From: Jaltomata sinuosa
Taxonomy: Eukaryota > Streptophyta > Magnoliopsida > Solanales > Solanaceae
Length of the DNA stretch: 64,000 nt
Assembly (NCBI GenBank): GCA_003996215.1
Contig: QJPP01001784.1
Location: 310,001-374,000, forward strand
Direction: 5' to 3'
Below, one piece after another: positions 10,340-19,262 of the stretch; position 1 is the stretch's first letter, and each line of letters starts with the position of its first letter. The notes beneath the pieces were generated by a model. The model had not been told where the DNA came from and searched no databases. It saw nothing but the letters and a program-made list of their open reading frames with translations. Position numbers and translations under genes: made by a program.

Positions 10340-11880
10340 ATGACTTCTAGCAGGGGAAACACAGGGCAAAGTTCAAGGAGGCAACCAGATCCTCCCTCCT
10401 CCACGTCCACCTTCAAGGGCAAGAACAAAGCCCCAACACCTTCCCGTTCACAAGTTTTGGAGGAGGAGAGGATTCGTTTTGGGGTTGAAGATATGAAGGT
10501 CATCTATGACCATGACAAGAAAAGGACCTTCAACACGAAGCAGAGTTTCAACTTGGCAGCAGTTGGGGAAAATCTACCTAGCATCCCCGAACAGTTCACC
10601 AACCACAAGTGGTACTCATTTCAAGAGGTACCTGGAGACTACTATGAAGAGGTAGTTCGGGAATTCTTTGCCTCCTATCAAGACACACATGACTCTAAGA
10701 GGTATAAGGGCAATATGGAGAGCTTCACTACTTTGTATTCGGTCATTTTTCGAGGCAAGGAAGTCCACATCACTCCGGCCTCTATAAATGTCATCTATTG
10801 GAGTAATCTAATTGAGCCTGCACCTACACTCATGGTTAAGTCAATTGCTATCCAGAAGCCGCTTGATTGGGTTGATCCTATTATTTCTCCTGACAATCCT
10901 ATCTGGGTCACTATGAGGGGAGATATTTTGAGGTGGACTCTGTACTTTGAGGCCTGCCTTTGGTATGATTTCGGCCGCTCCCGCTTTCTTCCTTCTAAGA
11001 ATGACCAAAAGGTCACCCAAGATGGAGCCATTTTGGTAGCATCCATAATGGTGAGGGATCATATCAACTTTAGGGAGATCACAACTTTGGTGATAAAGAG
11101 GAAAGCACGTAGGAGTGATGATTCATTCCCCTAACCTGTGCTCATCAGCAATCTTTGTGCTAGGGCAGGGATTCCTTACTTCGATTGTGACACTCCTACC
11201 CATGCCACTGGCCTGCTGGACCTTGAAAATAAAATATACAGGGATGCTCTTAGGTTTAATAGGCGCAAAATGCAGTCCCTTAAGGATATTGAGGTCTAGG
11301 ATACTGATGTTGAGCCCACTGCTTCCTCTCCTTCTAGATGAGCTTCAGAAGTACCTACTCTCGCGAAGTAAGGACATCCTGCTGCTAATGCACCTTAGGT
11401 ACCCCCACCCACTTTACCGAGCTTGAACAAAGAGGGGCTCCATAATATGGTTAACCTGACCTATTCTCATGATAGGCAGTTGGCCGACTTAGCTAACAAG
11501 CTACCCGATTTGATCAAGAAGGCCATCAAAAAGTCCATAAATGGGGTGGTGAATAGTATGAGAAAACTATGCCAGAGGGTTGAAGTCATTGATGGGGCTG
11601 TGAAGGATATCAAGAAGGATTTTGATAAGGAAAAAGAGAAGGCCTCATTTGATGATGCTGACTTGAGTTCCTTGAATAAGGCCATGAATTAACCCCATCA
11701 CACTCACGGTCCCATGGATGACTTGTTCGCAGCCTATGAGGATGATGATGTAGAGCTGGCTGATGTTGAGGACCCAACACTCTAGCAGGCGCTCAGAGAG
11801 TCAATGCTCACTTTGCACTTTCAAAAGGGTGGTGCAGGTTCCAGTGCAAAGGCAACAAAATAGGCAGATGATGAAGAGTA
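10340..11880 (+). pseudogene. Env-like / plant transposon-protein ORF (TE4)
   Basis: The longest open frame in the window runs to the stop at 11134. The frame is open from 10310, but the first real ATG is 10340 (MTSSRGNTGQ). It resembles the plant-specific domain annotated in Pfam as putative plant transposon protein (I believe PF20167), found in the extra 3' ORF of Athila-like elements: a Ser-rich head, KWYSFQEVPGDYYEEVVREF, the IFRGKEVHITPASINVIYWS block, GDILRWTLYFEACLWYDFGR and ILVASIMVRDHINFREI. After 11134 the same frame continues (GIPYFDCDTPTHATGLL) with stops near 11297 and 11339. A shifted segment (11423-11692) is Lys/Asp-rich and coiled-coil-like. No signal peptide or membrane segment is evident, so envelope function is doubtful. 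Confidence 0.75.
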
Positions 11881-13981
11881 GTCCTCCAGGGAGTTATTGC
11901 ACCCCTTTCTTACTTACTTAAACTTAAATCATTGAGGACAATGCTTTTTTTTTATGGGGGAGGTGGTGTTTATTTAATTGTGTTTTTGGTTTCCCGTGTT
12001 AGGCTTTGAGATATTTCTTTTTGTTGCCCTTGTCGGGCCGTGACATTTTTATTTTCCTTCTAGACATTTTGTTTTGCCCTTGCCAGGCATGTGTTGGATG
12101 ATTATGATATTGGCCTTGCCGGGCCTTTTCTTTAGTTATTTTTTTGATTAGTACTTTAACTGCGACCTCGCCTGGCTTGATGCCTTTATTTTTGTTTATG
12201 CTGCCGGGTTGATCATACACGATTCCATTGTTTCACTACCCGTACTTTGAAAATGCACTTAGTACCTTTGCCAAGGCTTGTTTTCAAATGGTTCATGAGC
12301 ACTTTATGTCTTTGATCGCCTTGTAAATAGTAGATTAGTGAATAAACTCCAAGGGATTTCTTCATACCATGGTTATTTCCCACGGAGTAAATTATTTCTT
12401 TTATTTTTGTTTTCTTTTCTTTTGTTTATTTTGTGTCGAACCGGCTTGGTGTTTTCTTATGATAGATTGAGAGGCAACTTTCATAAGGGAATATGCCAAG
12501 TTTTAGTTTAAATTTGAGTCTGTGCTTTGCTTGTCTCGAAATGGGCCCACTAAAAAAATTTCTTGGCAAGAGATTTTCGAAAAAAGGAAAGAGGGAAAAC
12601 TATTTTGAGTAAAGCATTATCTTTTCATGACTTGCACACTCCACGTTTGGATTGATTGATTCACAAATAAGTGTGTAAAGAACTCAGAATAGCTTGTCAA
12701 AAGTCATTTGTCCCAATTGAATTAGAGACTCATTTTGATAATTCTTGTGTTGTGATGCCTTGTGTCGTAAAGCTATACTTAATTATTGTGTGCATATGTT
12801 GTCTAGAACTTGCTCCAAATGTGATTCAAGGAAAAATCCTAGATGTCATCGAGCTTGGAAAATGACCTTAGGCCCTTTTATGAATAGCCACTTCACCCAA
12901 ATTGACTTCCCATTACATTGATCCTAGTGAACCCCTTTGAGCTTGTGACTTTTCTTTGGCACCTTACACCTTGAACCTTTTTGTAACCTTAATTCTTGCA
13001 CTCGTCCTCCCTAATGGCTCGAAAGTGAAATGTTAGCTAAAAGCCTAAGTTGGGGGGGGGGAATTGAAATGATAACATAGGCAAAAGCCTAAGTTTGAGG
13101 GTGCATGCACCAATGTGGAGAAAAAAGGATGTGTTCAATTCAAGGTAGCACCATATTCTTGAGTTGAAAGTTGCTTCAAATGATCAAATTAAATGAACAA
13201 ACTGGAAAGAAAGAAGGAATTGGTGCTACCAAAGGTGAAAAAGGAAGTTGAATGATCAAGTTGAAGGGGAACCTTGAGATTGTGTGAGGGAAATATAAGG
13301 TAAATTATTATTTGAAAACATGAGCGGTGTTTGAATGATCACAAGGAGTGTTAGGGAGGCTTAGTCACTTGAGACAAATGCAATCCACACCTTAACCCTA
13401 GCCAACATTGTAACCTGCAAGTCCTTAGTGATTCTGAGCTTGGTAACTCTACATTAGTGGTGAATGACATAAAGAGCAAGCCTATGGATCAATGCGTGTG
13501 CACTCAAATTTCTTTAAGAGAGTGAGAGTCTTTTTGGTTGTCTTATAATCCCTTTGTCTTATGAAATGCATGATTTGTGAGTGGAATTCTCTCTCGTGGT
13601 GAGTGGCATCGCACACTTGAAAGGAGTGGTGAAGTCTCTATTTCAATTGAGAGGAATGAATGAGACAAGTTGTGTGGCGAATATCTAGGAAAACCTTGAA
13701 TGTCCATGCTAATGAATTGAGAAGTTTGAATATCTTGTTTTGAGTGACAAATTCCCTTGATTTGAATGATAAATGAAATCCCTTTAACAAATGTTTTGAA
13801 ATGAGTAATTGCCTTGAGAATGTGGTGGTCCAAATTGAGATGAGCATTGTAATTGAATCTTTTTGTTTGTTATTTTTCTTAGTTTTTAGAGTTAGAGTAA
13901 TCTTGTGTGCACCCCATGTGTTTTAGAGCATAATTCATTCCTTACCTTGTGAGTATCTTGCTTAAGGACAAGCAATAGTTC
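11881..13981 (+). other. 3' non-coding tail of TE4
   Basis: There is no convincing gene. The stretch holds three hairpin words of the GCCCTTGTCGGGC type (12026-12038, 12076-12088, 12112-12125), a further TGATAGATTG...AAGGGA motif (12460-12490), a pure G tract (about 13052-13060) between two AAGCCTAAGTTTG-like copies, and a GGACAAGCAATAGTTC motif before the polypurine tract. Much of it (12290-13981) is repeated in inverse orientation at 48300-49960. A 64-codon frame at 12671 has a 75-codon counterpart there but looks like shared ancestry, not a gene. Confidence 0.6.
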
Positions 13982-13993
13982 AAGTTTGGGGTA
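13982..13993 (+). other. Polypurine tract of TE4
   Basis: AAGTTTGGGGTA directly precedes the LTR start TGATAAG. It primes plus-strand DNA synthesis in this class. The same block, with one or two changes, adjoins the LTRs at 48288 (minus) and 54160 (plus). Confidence 0.8.
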
Positions 13994-15405
13994 TGATAAG
14001 TTGGTAATCTACCAACTTATTGAACCTTTATTCATGAATTATTGCCATGTTTTGATAAGATTTAGAGGTACTTATGGATTTTATTGATGCAATTGAAGGT
14101 GTTATTGGTCAAAAGTAGAAAACAAGGAATTGGACCCAAAAGAACTCAAAAAGAGATGAAGTGTGAAGGTGATCAAAAGAGAAGAAAAATATGCCAAGAG
14201 GTGTGGCCGCCATGTGATGCGCACAATAGTTGGTGCAGTCCACACCTCCCTTCGCACGACACCTGACAATAGCTAAAGTCACTAGTTAGCTGGAGTTAAG
14301 ATGTGCGACATGCACAACATGTGGTGCGACCGCGCGCCGTGTCGCATGTTGCATCGCACCACACCCGATGGGCAGTTTTATCAACTTTCAAGTGACATTT
14401 TGGGAAACCTCTAAAACCCTTTTTGGGGAGTGTACCTGATAGTTTTAGACACAATATTGAATAGTTTTCCATAGAGACATGTTCCCAAGGAATATAATGA
14501 GTGACTTGATATTTCTCATCTTCTACCTTGAGAATCCACCATTTTTGTACCAAATTGAGCTTGGATTTTGGATATTGGCTTAAATATGAATGGAAATTTG
14601 AGTTACCCACTTGGTATAGTATCTTATTTCCCTAGTATGAGTATCTAATTTCCTTGTCTAGGGGTATATGCATGATGGGAATTTGAATTTGGGTATGGGT
14701 CTTATTTAATTGTGTTTATAATTGCTAAATTGAAATGAGTTTACTGAATTCTCCATGTTTTATCTATACAATTATTGGTTGCAAACATTGGTTGAGTCTA
14801 CTTGGTTGTGTCCTTGCTGGAAAGAGAAGTTCATGATTTCAAATAAGAATTCGATAGTGGTAACTTGGGATTTCCATATAGATTGAGGCTATAAATAGCT
14901 CAATCGCCAGAAAACACCCATTTAAGAGTCTAAGATAGAAATAATATGACTTCTCCAAGCTTGAATTGGTTGGTTTGAGTTGAACCCATGGTGCTTGATG
15001 AAAGACCATTGGATAAATGTTTGGAAGATTGAAAGATTGACAGTAATGACAAAAACCAATTCTACCCATGTTGTTTGTTGAGAATTTGCATAATTAAACA
15101 AGTACACTAACCCCCATTTGAATCCCATTGGAAACATACCACTAGTCGTCCTCTCATTTCATTACAAATCACTTTCTTACTTTAATTTCTTGTTCGAATT
15201 GCGATTTCGTTAAATCCCCAATTCTTTACTCCCCCAATTTTTATTTCTAGTTATTTGAATAATTACTCTCTTATTGATTTACATATGACAATTTCTTAGT
15301 GACTCATCATAACCATTCTCTGTGGGATCGACTCCGACACCCGTCAGAAATATAAATTTTATTTTTCTCTGACGATCGCTACCACCTCCTATTGGAAAGT
15401 GTTCC
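13994..15405 (+). repeat. TE4 3' LTR (TGATAA family, 1.41 kb)
   Basis: It begins TGATAAGTTGGTAATC and matches each unit of the 36847-48288 array in inverse orientation. A GTGCG/CGCAC island lies at 14205-14365. A TATA box (TATAAATA, 14890-14897) sits inside a dyad (GCTAT-AA-ATAGC). The U5 end carries the conserved CTGTGGGATCGACTCCGACA block (15320-15339). The expected terminal GAGCRTTATCA is missing: homology stops at about 15405, so the last ~18 bp are lost or replaced. Confidence 0.85.
14890..14897 (+). promoter_or_regulatory. TATA box of the TE4 LTR
   Basis: TATAAATA lies about 0.9 kb into the LTR, centred in an imperfect inverted repeat (TTGAG-GCTAT-AA-ATAGC-TCAA). Most array LTRs have TAGAAATA instead; the copy at 39967-39974 keeps TATA. 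Confidence 0.5.
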
Positions 15406-16500
15406 CATATGAAAGAATGCTATTAAGTTCATGAGTTGTATCAAGCAAAGTACTACAACAGGAAAAACCCTAGGATAGAGTAATGACATTCGGGCACACA
15501 TCACCTTCTCTTGTCACAAAATTCAGGCCCATATAAGATGCTTACCCACCACAAGAAATAATATCATCATATGCAAAAAGATAGTAAATAAAGGTAACAA
15601 CATCACTGGTGTCAATCATGGTATCCTCATATGCAAGTTCACAATTAGGTTCAAGGATCCTATCAAATATATTCTCACAAGTTTGGACACAAGACAACAA
15701 CTTGCAGTTCAACACATAAGTGTCACCGTTTCTTGGCACACAACTCTTCAAAGGGAGGGTATATTTCAAAATAGTCATGCTTGGGAAGGGAATGAGGGAC
15801 CTATTAGTAACACATTCATTTGAATATATGTGGTCCTCCCAAGAAGTTAGGTACCCTTCAATCAAGAGTTCAAGCATGTTCTCAAGAGTCCAACCTAACA
15901 CATCAAGTTGTCTACCCATGTGAAGCTAAAAAGAAGTTGGTGTCATGATATTGGTACTAAATGTACCACATGGAATCTTCAACAAACAACATATAGAATT
16001 AGCATCCCAAACTTGGGGGCCATGCAAATTAGGCACATTGGCATCAAACAAAAATGTAAGATGCGAGACATTAACATGTTCATGATAGGGCATATAAGTA
16101 CTCATTCTACCATAACATAAATGTCATAATGCCTCCAAGGATCACTTAGAGTCAAAGGGAATGGGTACATACCTTGGGTTTGGAGAGTCAATTTGGCATG
16201 TTTGTGTCCAAAGCTTGGCTTGTAAGGTATCCCCATCTCAAGAATCATCTTGGACCAATAGGATTGGTCCTCTCTTTTTTTTATCAAGTTGGAATGCGTA
16301 GAGTTGGATCCCATGCTATTTGTCATTCTATCTTTGTGAGGAAATCTTTGAGGAACCTCATTGGGAAGTAATCCTTTATGAACCTGCAAAAGAGAAGAAT
16401 TAATACTAGGTAAAATGCTAGTACCTTGGTTAGTGTGCACTACAACATCCATGTTGATTTGAGGTTTTCATCATTGTTGGGTTGAAAAACTTAAAGAAGA
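15406..16500 (-). pseudogene. TE5: antisense remnant of the TE15 acidic ORF
   Basis: A 125-codon minus-strand frame (15542-15919) contains CELAYEDTMIDTSDVVTFIYYLF. It parallels SELTNNDIMDEVILRDTFLYYMG in the minus-strand TE15 protein (55464-55885), with matching Cys/Ile-rich context before it. A second minus frame (16102-16452; HSNLIKKREDQSYWSKMILEMG) I do not recognise. Frames shift and stops occur between them. The final ~50 bases (16450-16500) match the plus-strand leader of TE6 (GGTTTTCATCATTGTTGGGTT), so this is a patchwork. Family membership is moderately supported; function is unknown. Confidence 0.4.
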
Positions 16501-17234
16501 TGATACAATATCGCCTGACAACATTCATTCTAGACTTACACTTCAAGGTCTAAACAAGAGGATTCAAGCCACACTCACCCTTGGAGCATAAAAAGGAGCT
16601 TCGAAGAGCCTCATTACACTCCAAATGAAGCAATTCCACATTTGGATGATTGCTTGGAAATAAGAGGGAGAAGATAACATGAAGGATGGTTGCTGCCAGA
16701 GCCGTGCGAAGCCATGTGCGACTAGCACATTGGATGGTGTAAAAAGTACCAAGCATCTCATATGATGTGCGACCTATGTAGTCTTTTAAGGTGACTTTTA
16801 GGCCTTATTTTCAATATCCACTTTTAAGCTATGTTTGTAAGAGGCATACTATAAATACATGCCTTAGCTGTTTTCATTCCTTAGATTATGTTGATGTTGA
16901 ATTGAGATTTGAAGAATTCTTTTGAGTGTAGCTTGTTAGAGGGTGGATTCTCTTAGTTTAGCTTAGTGTAGCTAGTGTTAATCTAGGTTAGTAATGGGTG
17001 GATTCCCATTGTTGATCTAAAACTTTTTTACCTTGATTTTCACTTGAGATGACTCATTTATGGATTCATTTGAGTCTCTCATTTCTATGGAATTTAAGAT
17101 CTCTTCCCCCTTGGTTTAGTTATGGATTCAATTACGCCTTTCTTTCTTCACTTCTCATATCCTATTTCTCATCTATCTTTATTTTCCATATGTTTGAAAA
17201 ATTTCAATAAGTATCCCCGATGAGGATCTTATCA
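16501..17234 (+). repeat. TE6 5' LTR (734 bp)
   Basis: It starts TGATACAATATCG and ends AGGATCTTATCA, followed two bases later by a primer site. It aligns along its length with 28600-29332 (TE8) and partially with 29622-29961. A GTGCG/CGCAC island lies at 16698-16770 and a TATA box at 16850-16857. Confidence 0.85.
16850..16857 (+). promoter_or_regulatory. TATA box of the TE6 LTR
   Basis: TATAAATA lies 350 bp into the LTR. The equivalent bases at 28949-28956 in the TE8 LTR are identical, so the probable transcription start lies near 16880-16890. Confidence 0.55.
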
Positions 17235-17236
17235 TT

Positions 17237-17253
17237 TGGTATCAAAGCTTAGG
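17237..17253 (+). other. Primer-binding site of TE6
   Basis: TGGTATCAAAGCTTAGG follows the LTR after two T residues. It is one G-to-A change from the initiator-Met site; the TE8 copy (29335) keeps TGGTATCAGAGC. Confidence 0.8.
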
Positions 17254-18534
17254 CTAAAGGATTGTTCCCACAATTCTTAATCCTGGGTTTATAAATCTTA
17301 AATATTCAAAAAAATTGAGTGAAAAACATTTTTGAGAAAATTCCAAAAAATATATTTTGATTTTGTGTTTTGTTTGTGTTTCTGATACTAGATTTATGTT
17401 CTCTAGTGTTTATTGAGTCTAGATATGAGATTTCACCTTGTTTGGAGTTGATTTAAGGTTTTCACCATTGTTGGGTTGAAGAACTTGAAGAACAAGCAAG
17501 ATGGTTTTTAGGATCTGGGTTGGTTTGAAGATTCAAAGGTATTGAGATTTGATCTCCTCACTATAAGGAGTTCGAATTTCAAATTTGGAAGAAAATAGAG
17601 CTAAATTGAAGTTTCTACAATTTTTGAGTTTGAAGCTTTTAAAGAACTTGAAGAACATGAAAATGGGTCTCTCCGATTTTAGTGGTAATTGATTCTAATT
17701 TGTATTGGGCTTTATTCTCTACATCGAGAAGAGGCTACATTTTAAATTTGTGGTCAATCCGAGCTAAATTGAAGAAGTTCCAGAAATTTGAAGTTCATAT
17801 TATTCGTGGTGTTCTTCAAGTCTTAAAGAAGAAGAATCTCAAAAAGATGTGTTTGATCAAAAGGGACAAGGAAAATAAAGATTACTTGTGTTAGTACAAA
17901 AGGGAATTTACCAAAAAGGGAAACTACTAGGAGAAAAGAAGCACAAAAATTATAAAAAGGTATAAAAATTGGAAGATTCAGGTATCTTTTTTGGTGCTGT
18001 GCGAGGGGCACAATGCCAGGTGCGACCATCACATGGATTTCGCACCACAAGTGCTGAACTAATGGTTTTATGTGCGAAATAACAACCGAGGAGCACAATG
18101 GAAGGTGCGAAACGCAATAGCACATGCTGAAATTTTTCCAACTTCAATATTCTCCAACAACTCTCAGGTTCTAACTTCCTAGTTCCATTTACTTGATTCT
18201 AACTCAACTCTCTTGAGTTATTAAAGCTAATTATCAACAAGTGCTTGGTCTACTGGGTTGTGATTAGTTCTTGTGTCCGCATTTCATTTCATGCTAATTC
18301 CTTCTTGCTTTTATCATTTTAAAAACTCATTGATCATTTCTTAGATCCTTCCGTTTGAATTTGAGTCGTTTGATTTTTCAAGTAACAAGAATATATTCTT
18401 CCACAAAGGATAAGTGACCTTGTGAATTGATTGGACAAAGGTAGTTCTCAATCAACTTTGAGAATGACACTCTAGGAAGGTGAGTTGTGAGTTTAAATAC
18501 GAGAGACGTGAGTAATTTTGCCACTAATATCATT
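17254..18534 (+). other. Long 5' leader of TE6
   Basis: No convincing gene. The leader is repeated in TE15 (minus, 57828-59147) and partly in TE8 and TE16. It holds two imperfect internal repeats (around 17545-17660 and 17700-17840: TATAAGGAGTTCGAATTTC versus GAGAAGAGGCTACA, each followed by a GAGCTAAATTGAAG block) and a GTGCG-rich stretch at 17990-18125. A 70-codon frame (17682-17894) recurs in TE15 but looks like shared ancestry. Confidence 0.6.
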
Positions 18535-18794
18535 TGTTAAGTTTTGTAGGTAAGTGAAAGGAAGTTATAAGGAATCACGTCCTCCATAGATTTGGATACT
18601 TGAGATGATAATGAGCCTAAGATTTGGAACGAGAAAGCAATCCCAAAGGGAGATGATGAGCAATTGTTATGTTTTGTAGGTAAGTGGAAGGAAATTATAA
18701 GGAATAATATCCTCCATAGATTTGGATACTTGTGATGATAATGAGCCCAAGCTTAGGAACGAGAAAGAAATCCCAAAGGGAGATGATGAGCAAT
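18535..18794 (+). repeat. 130-bp tandem duplication at the ORF start of TE6
   Basis: Two head-to-tail copies (18535-18664 and 18665-18794) differ at about a dozen sites. Each starts with GTTTTGTAGGTAAGTG and ends GATGATGAGCAATT. The unit covers the place where TE15 has its start codon; there the TE6 first copy reads ACG instead of ATG. Confidence 0.9.
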
Positions 18795-19262
18795 TGGAGG
18801 AGGACTGGAACGTCTCTTGTGCCTTAAGACAAATCATGGAGGACCTTTCTAAAGAGAAACTTGACCAAAGTGTGAACCTATTTCATACTAGGTGTAAGAT
18901 CATGGATAAGGTATGTTCCTTGGTTATTGATAGTAGGAGTTGAGCTAATTTTGCAAATGGCACGATGATTGATCTAATGAAGCTCCCTACCCAAAGGAAC
19001 CCCAATCCATATAAACTCCAATGTCTCAAAAAAGTGGTAAAATAGAGGTAACTGAGCAAGTAGCTATAAAGTTTAGCATTGGCAAGTATCAAGATGAAGT
19101 CCTATGTGATGTTGTGCCCATGTCCATGCTAGCATGTCATTTATTGTTTGGAAAACCTTGGCAAATTGATAGGGACATCTATTATCATAGAGGGTCCAAC
19201 AATTAGTCATTCGTATTTGAAGGACAAATGAGAATTCTTGCACCATTAACACCCTATCAAGT
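18722..19262 (+). pseudogene. Retropepsin-like domain (TE6)
   Basis: An open segment of 73 codons (18722-18943, KEIPKGDDEQLEEDWNVS...VNLFHTRCKIMDKVCSLVIDSRS) passes a stop at 18941 into NGTMIDLMKLPTQRNPNPYK, then FSIGKYQDEVLCDVVPMSML and HLLFGKPWQIDRD, then RILAPLTPYQV at 19262. This matches the gag-pol protease of chromovirus-like gypsy elements. The active-site D-S-G is D-S-R (Gly lost). Stops at 18941 and 19204 and the TE7 insertion at 19263 destroy the gene. Confidence 0.75.
19258..19262. other. Left target-site duplication of TE7 (CAAGT)
   Basis: CAAGT immediately precedes the LTR and is repeated at 28335-28339 after the 3' LTR. Removing TE7 and one copy rejoins the TE6 reading frame. 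Confidence 0.95.

Larger units (their letters stand above)
6759..15405 (+). mobile_element. TE4: Tat/Athila-like element with env-like ORF, lacking RT-RNase H-integrase
   Basis: On the plus strand the order is partial gag, protease, then a direct jump to the post-pol segment (CTTCTTGGGAGGCAACCC near 8493-8510), a long env-like ORF, 2.1 kb of 3' non-coding sequence, a polypurine tract and a 3' LTR. About 3-4 kb of pol that relatives carry between protease and the post-pol segment is absent. The 5' LTR and primer site are also absent, because the left end abuts the TE3 LTR at 6758. The LTR family is the one forming the array at 36847-48288. Confidence 0.8.
16501..19262 (+). mobile_element. TE6, left part: element with 0.73-kb LTR, long leader and protease
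   Basis: A 5' LTR (16501-17234), a primer site, a ~1.3-kb leader and a short ORF with a protease-like domain follow in order on the plus strand. TE7 then interrupts it; the reading frame resumes at 28340. Its gag and RT are not seen in this copy. LTR ends are TGATAC...TATCA. TE8, TE15 and TE16 belong to the same family. Confidence 0.7.

Noticed and set aside
10310..10340. Start of the env-like ORF at 10310
   Set aside because: The codon there is TTG; in a plant element the first ATG in frame, at 10340, is more credible.
12671..12865. Small conserved ORF shared with 49384-49611
   Set aside because: Both copies belong to homologous non-coding tails; the similarity is at DNA level and no codon-position bias is obvious by eye.
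14205..14365. GTGCG/CGCAC word clusters as a CRISPR array
   Set aside because: Words are short, unevenly spaced and of both orientations, in a plant retrotransposon LTR; there are no uniform repeats or spacers and no cas genes.
15340..15380. CGTCAGA...TCTGACG inverted repeat in TE4 U5 as a poly(A) or terminator hairpin
   Set aside because: The arms are not kept in TE14, TE17 or the array units.
17682..17894. 70-codon leader ORF conserved in TE15 (58528-58737)
   Set aside because: Same reasoning: the whole leader is conserved, and the frame holds no recognisable protein feature.
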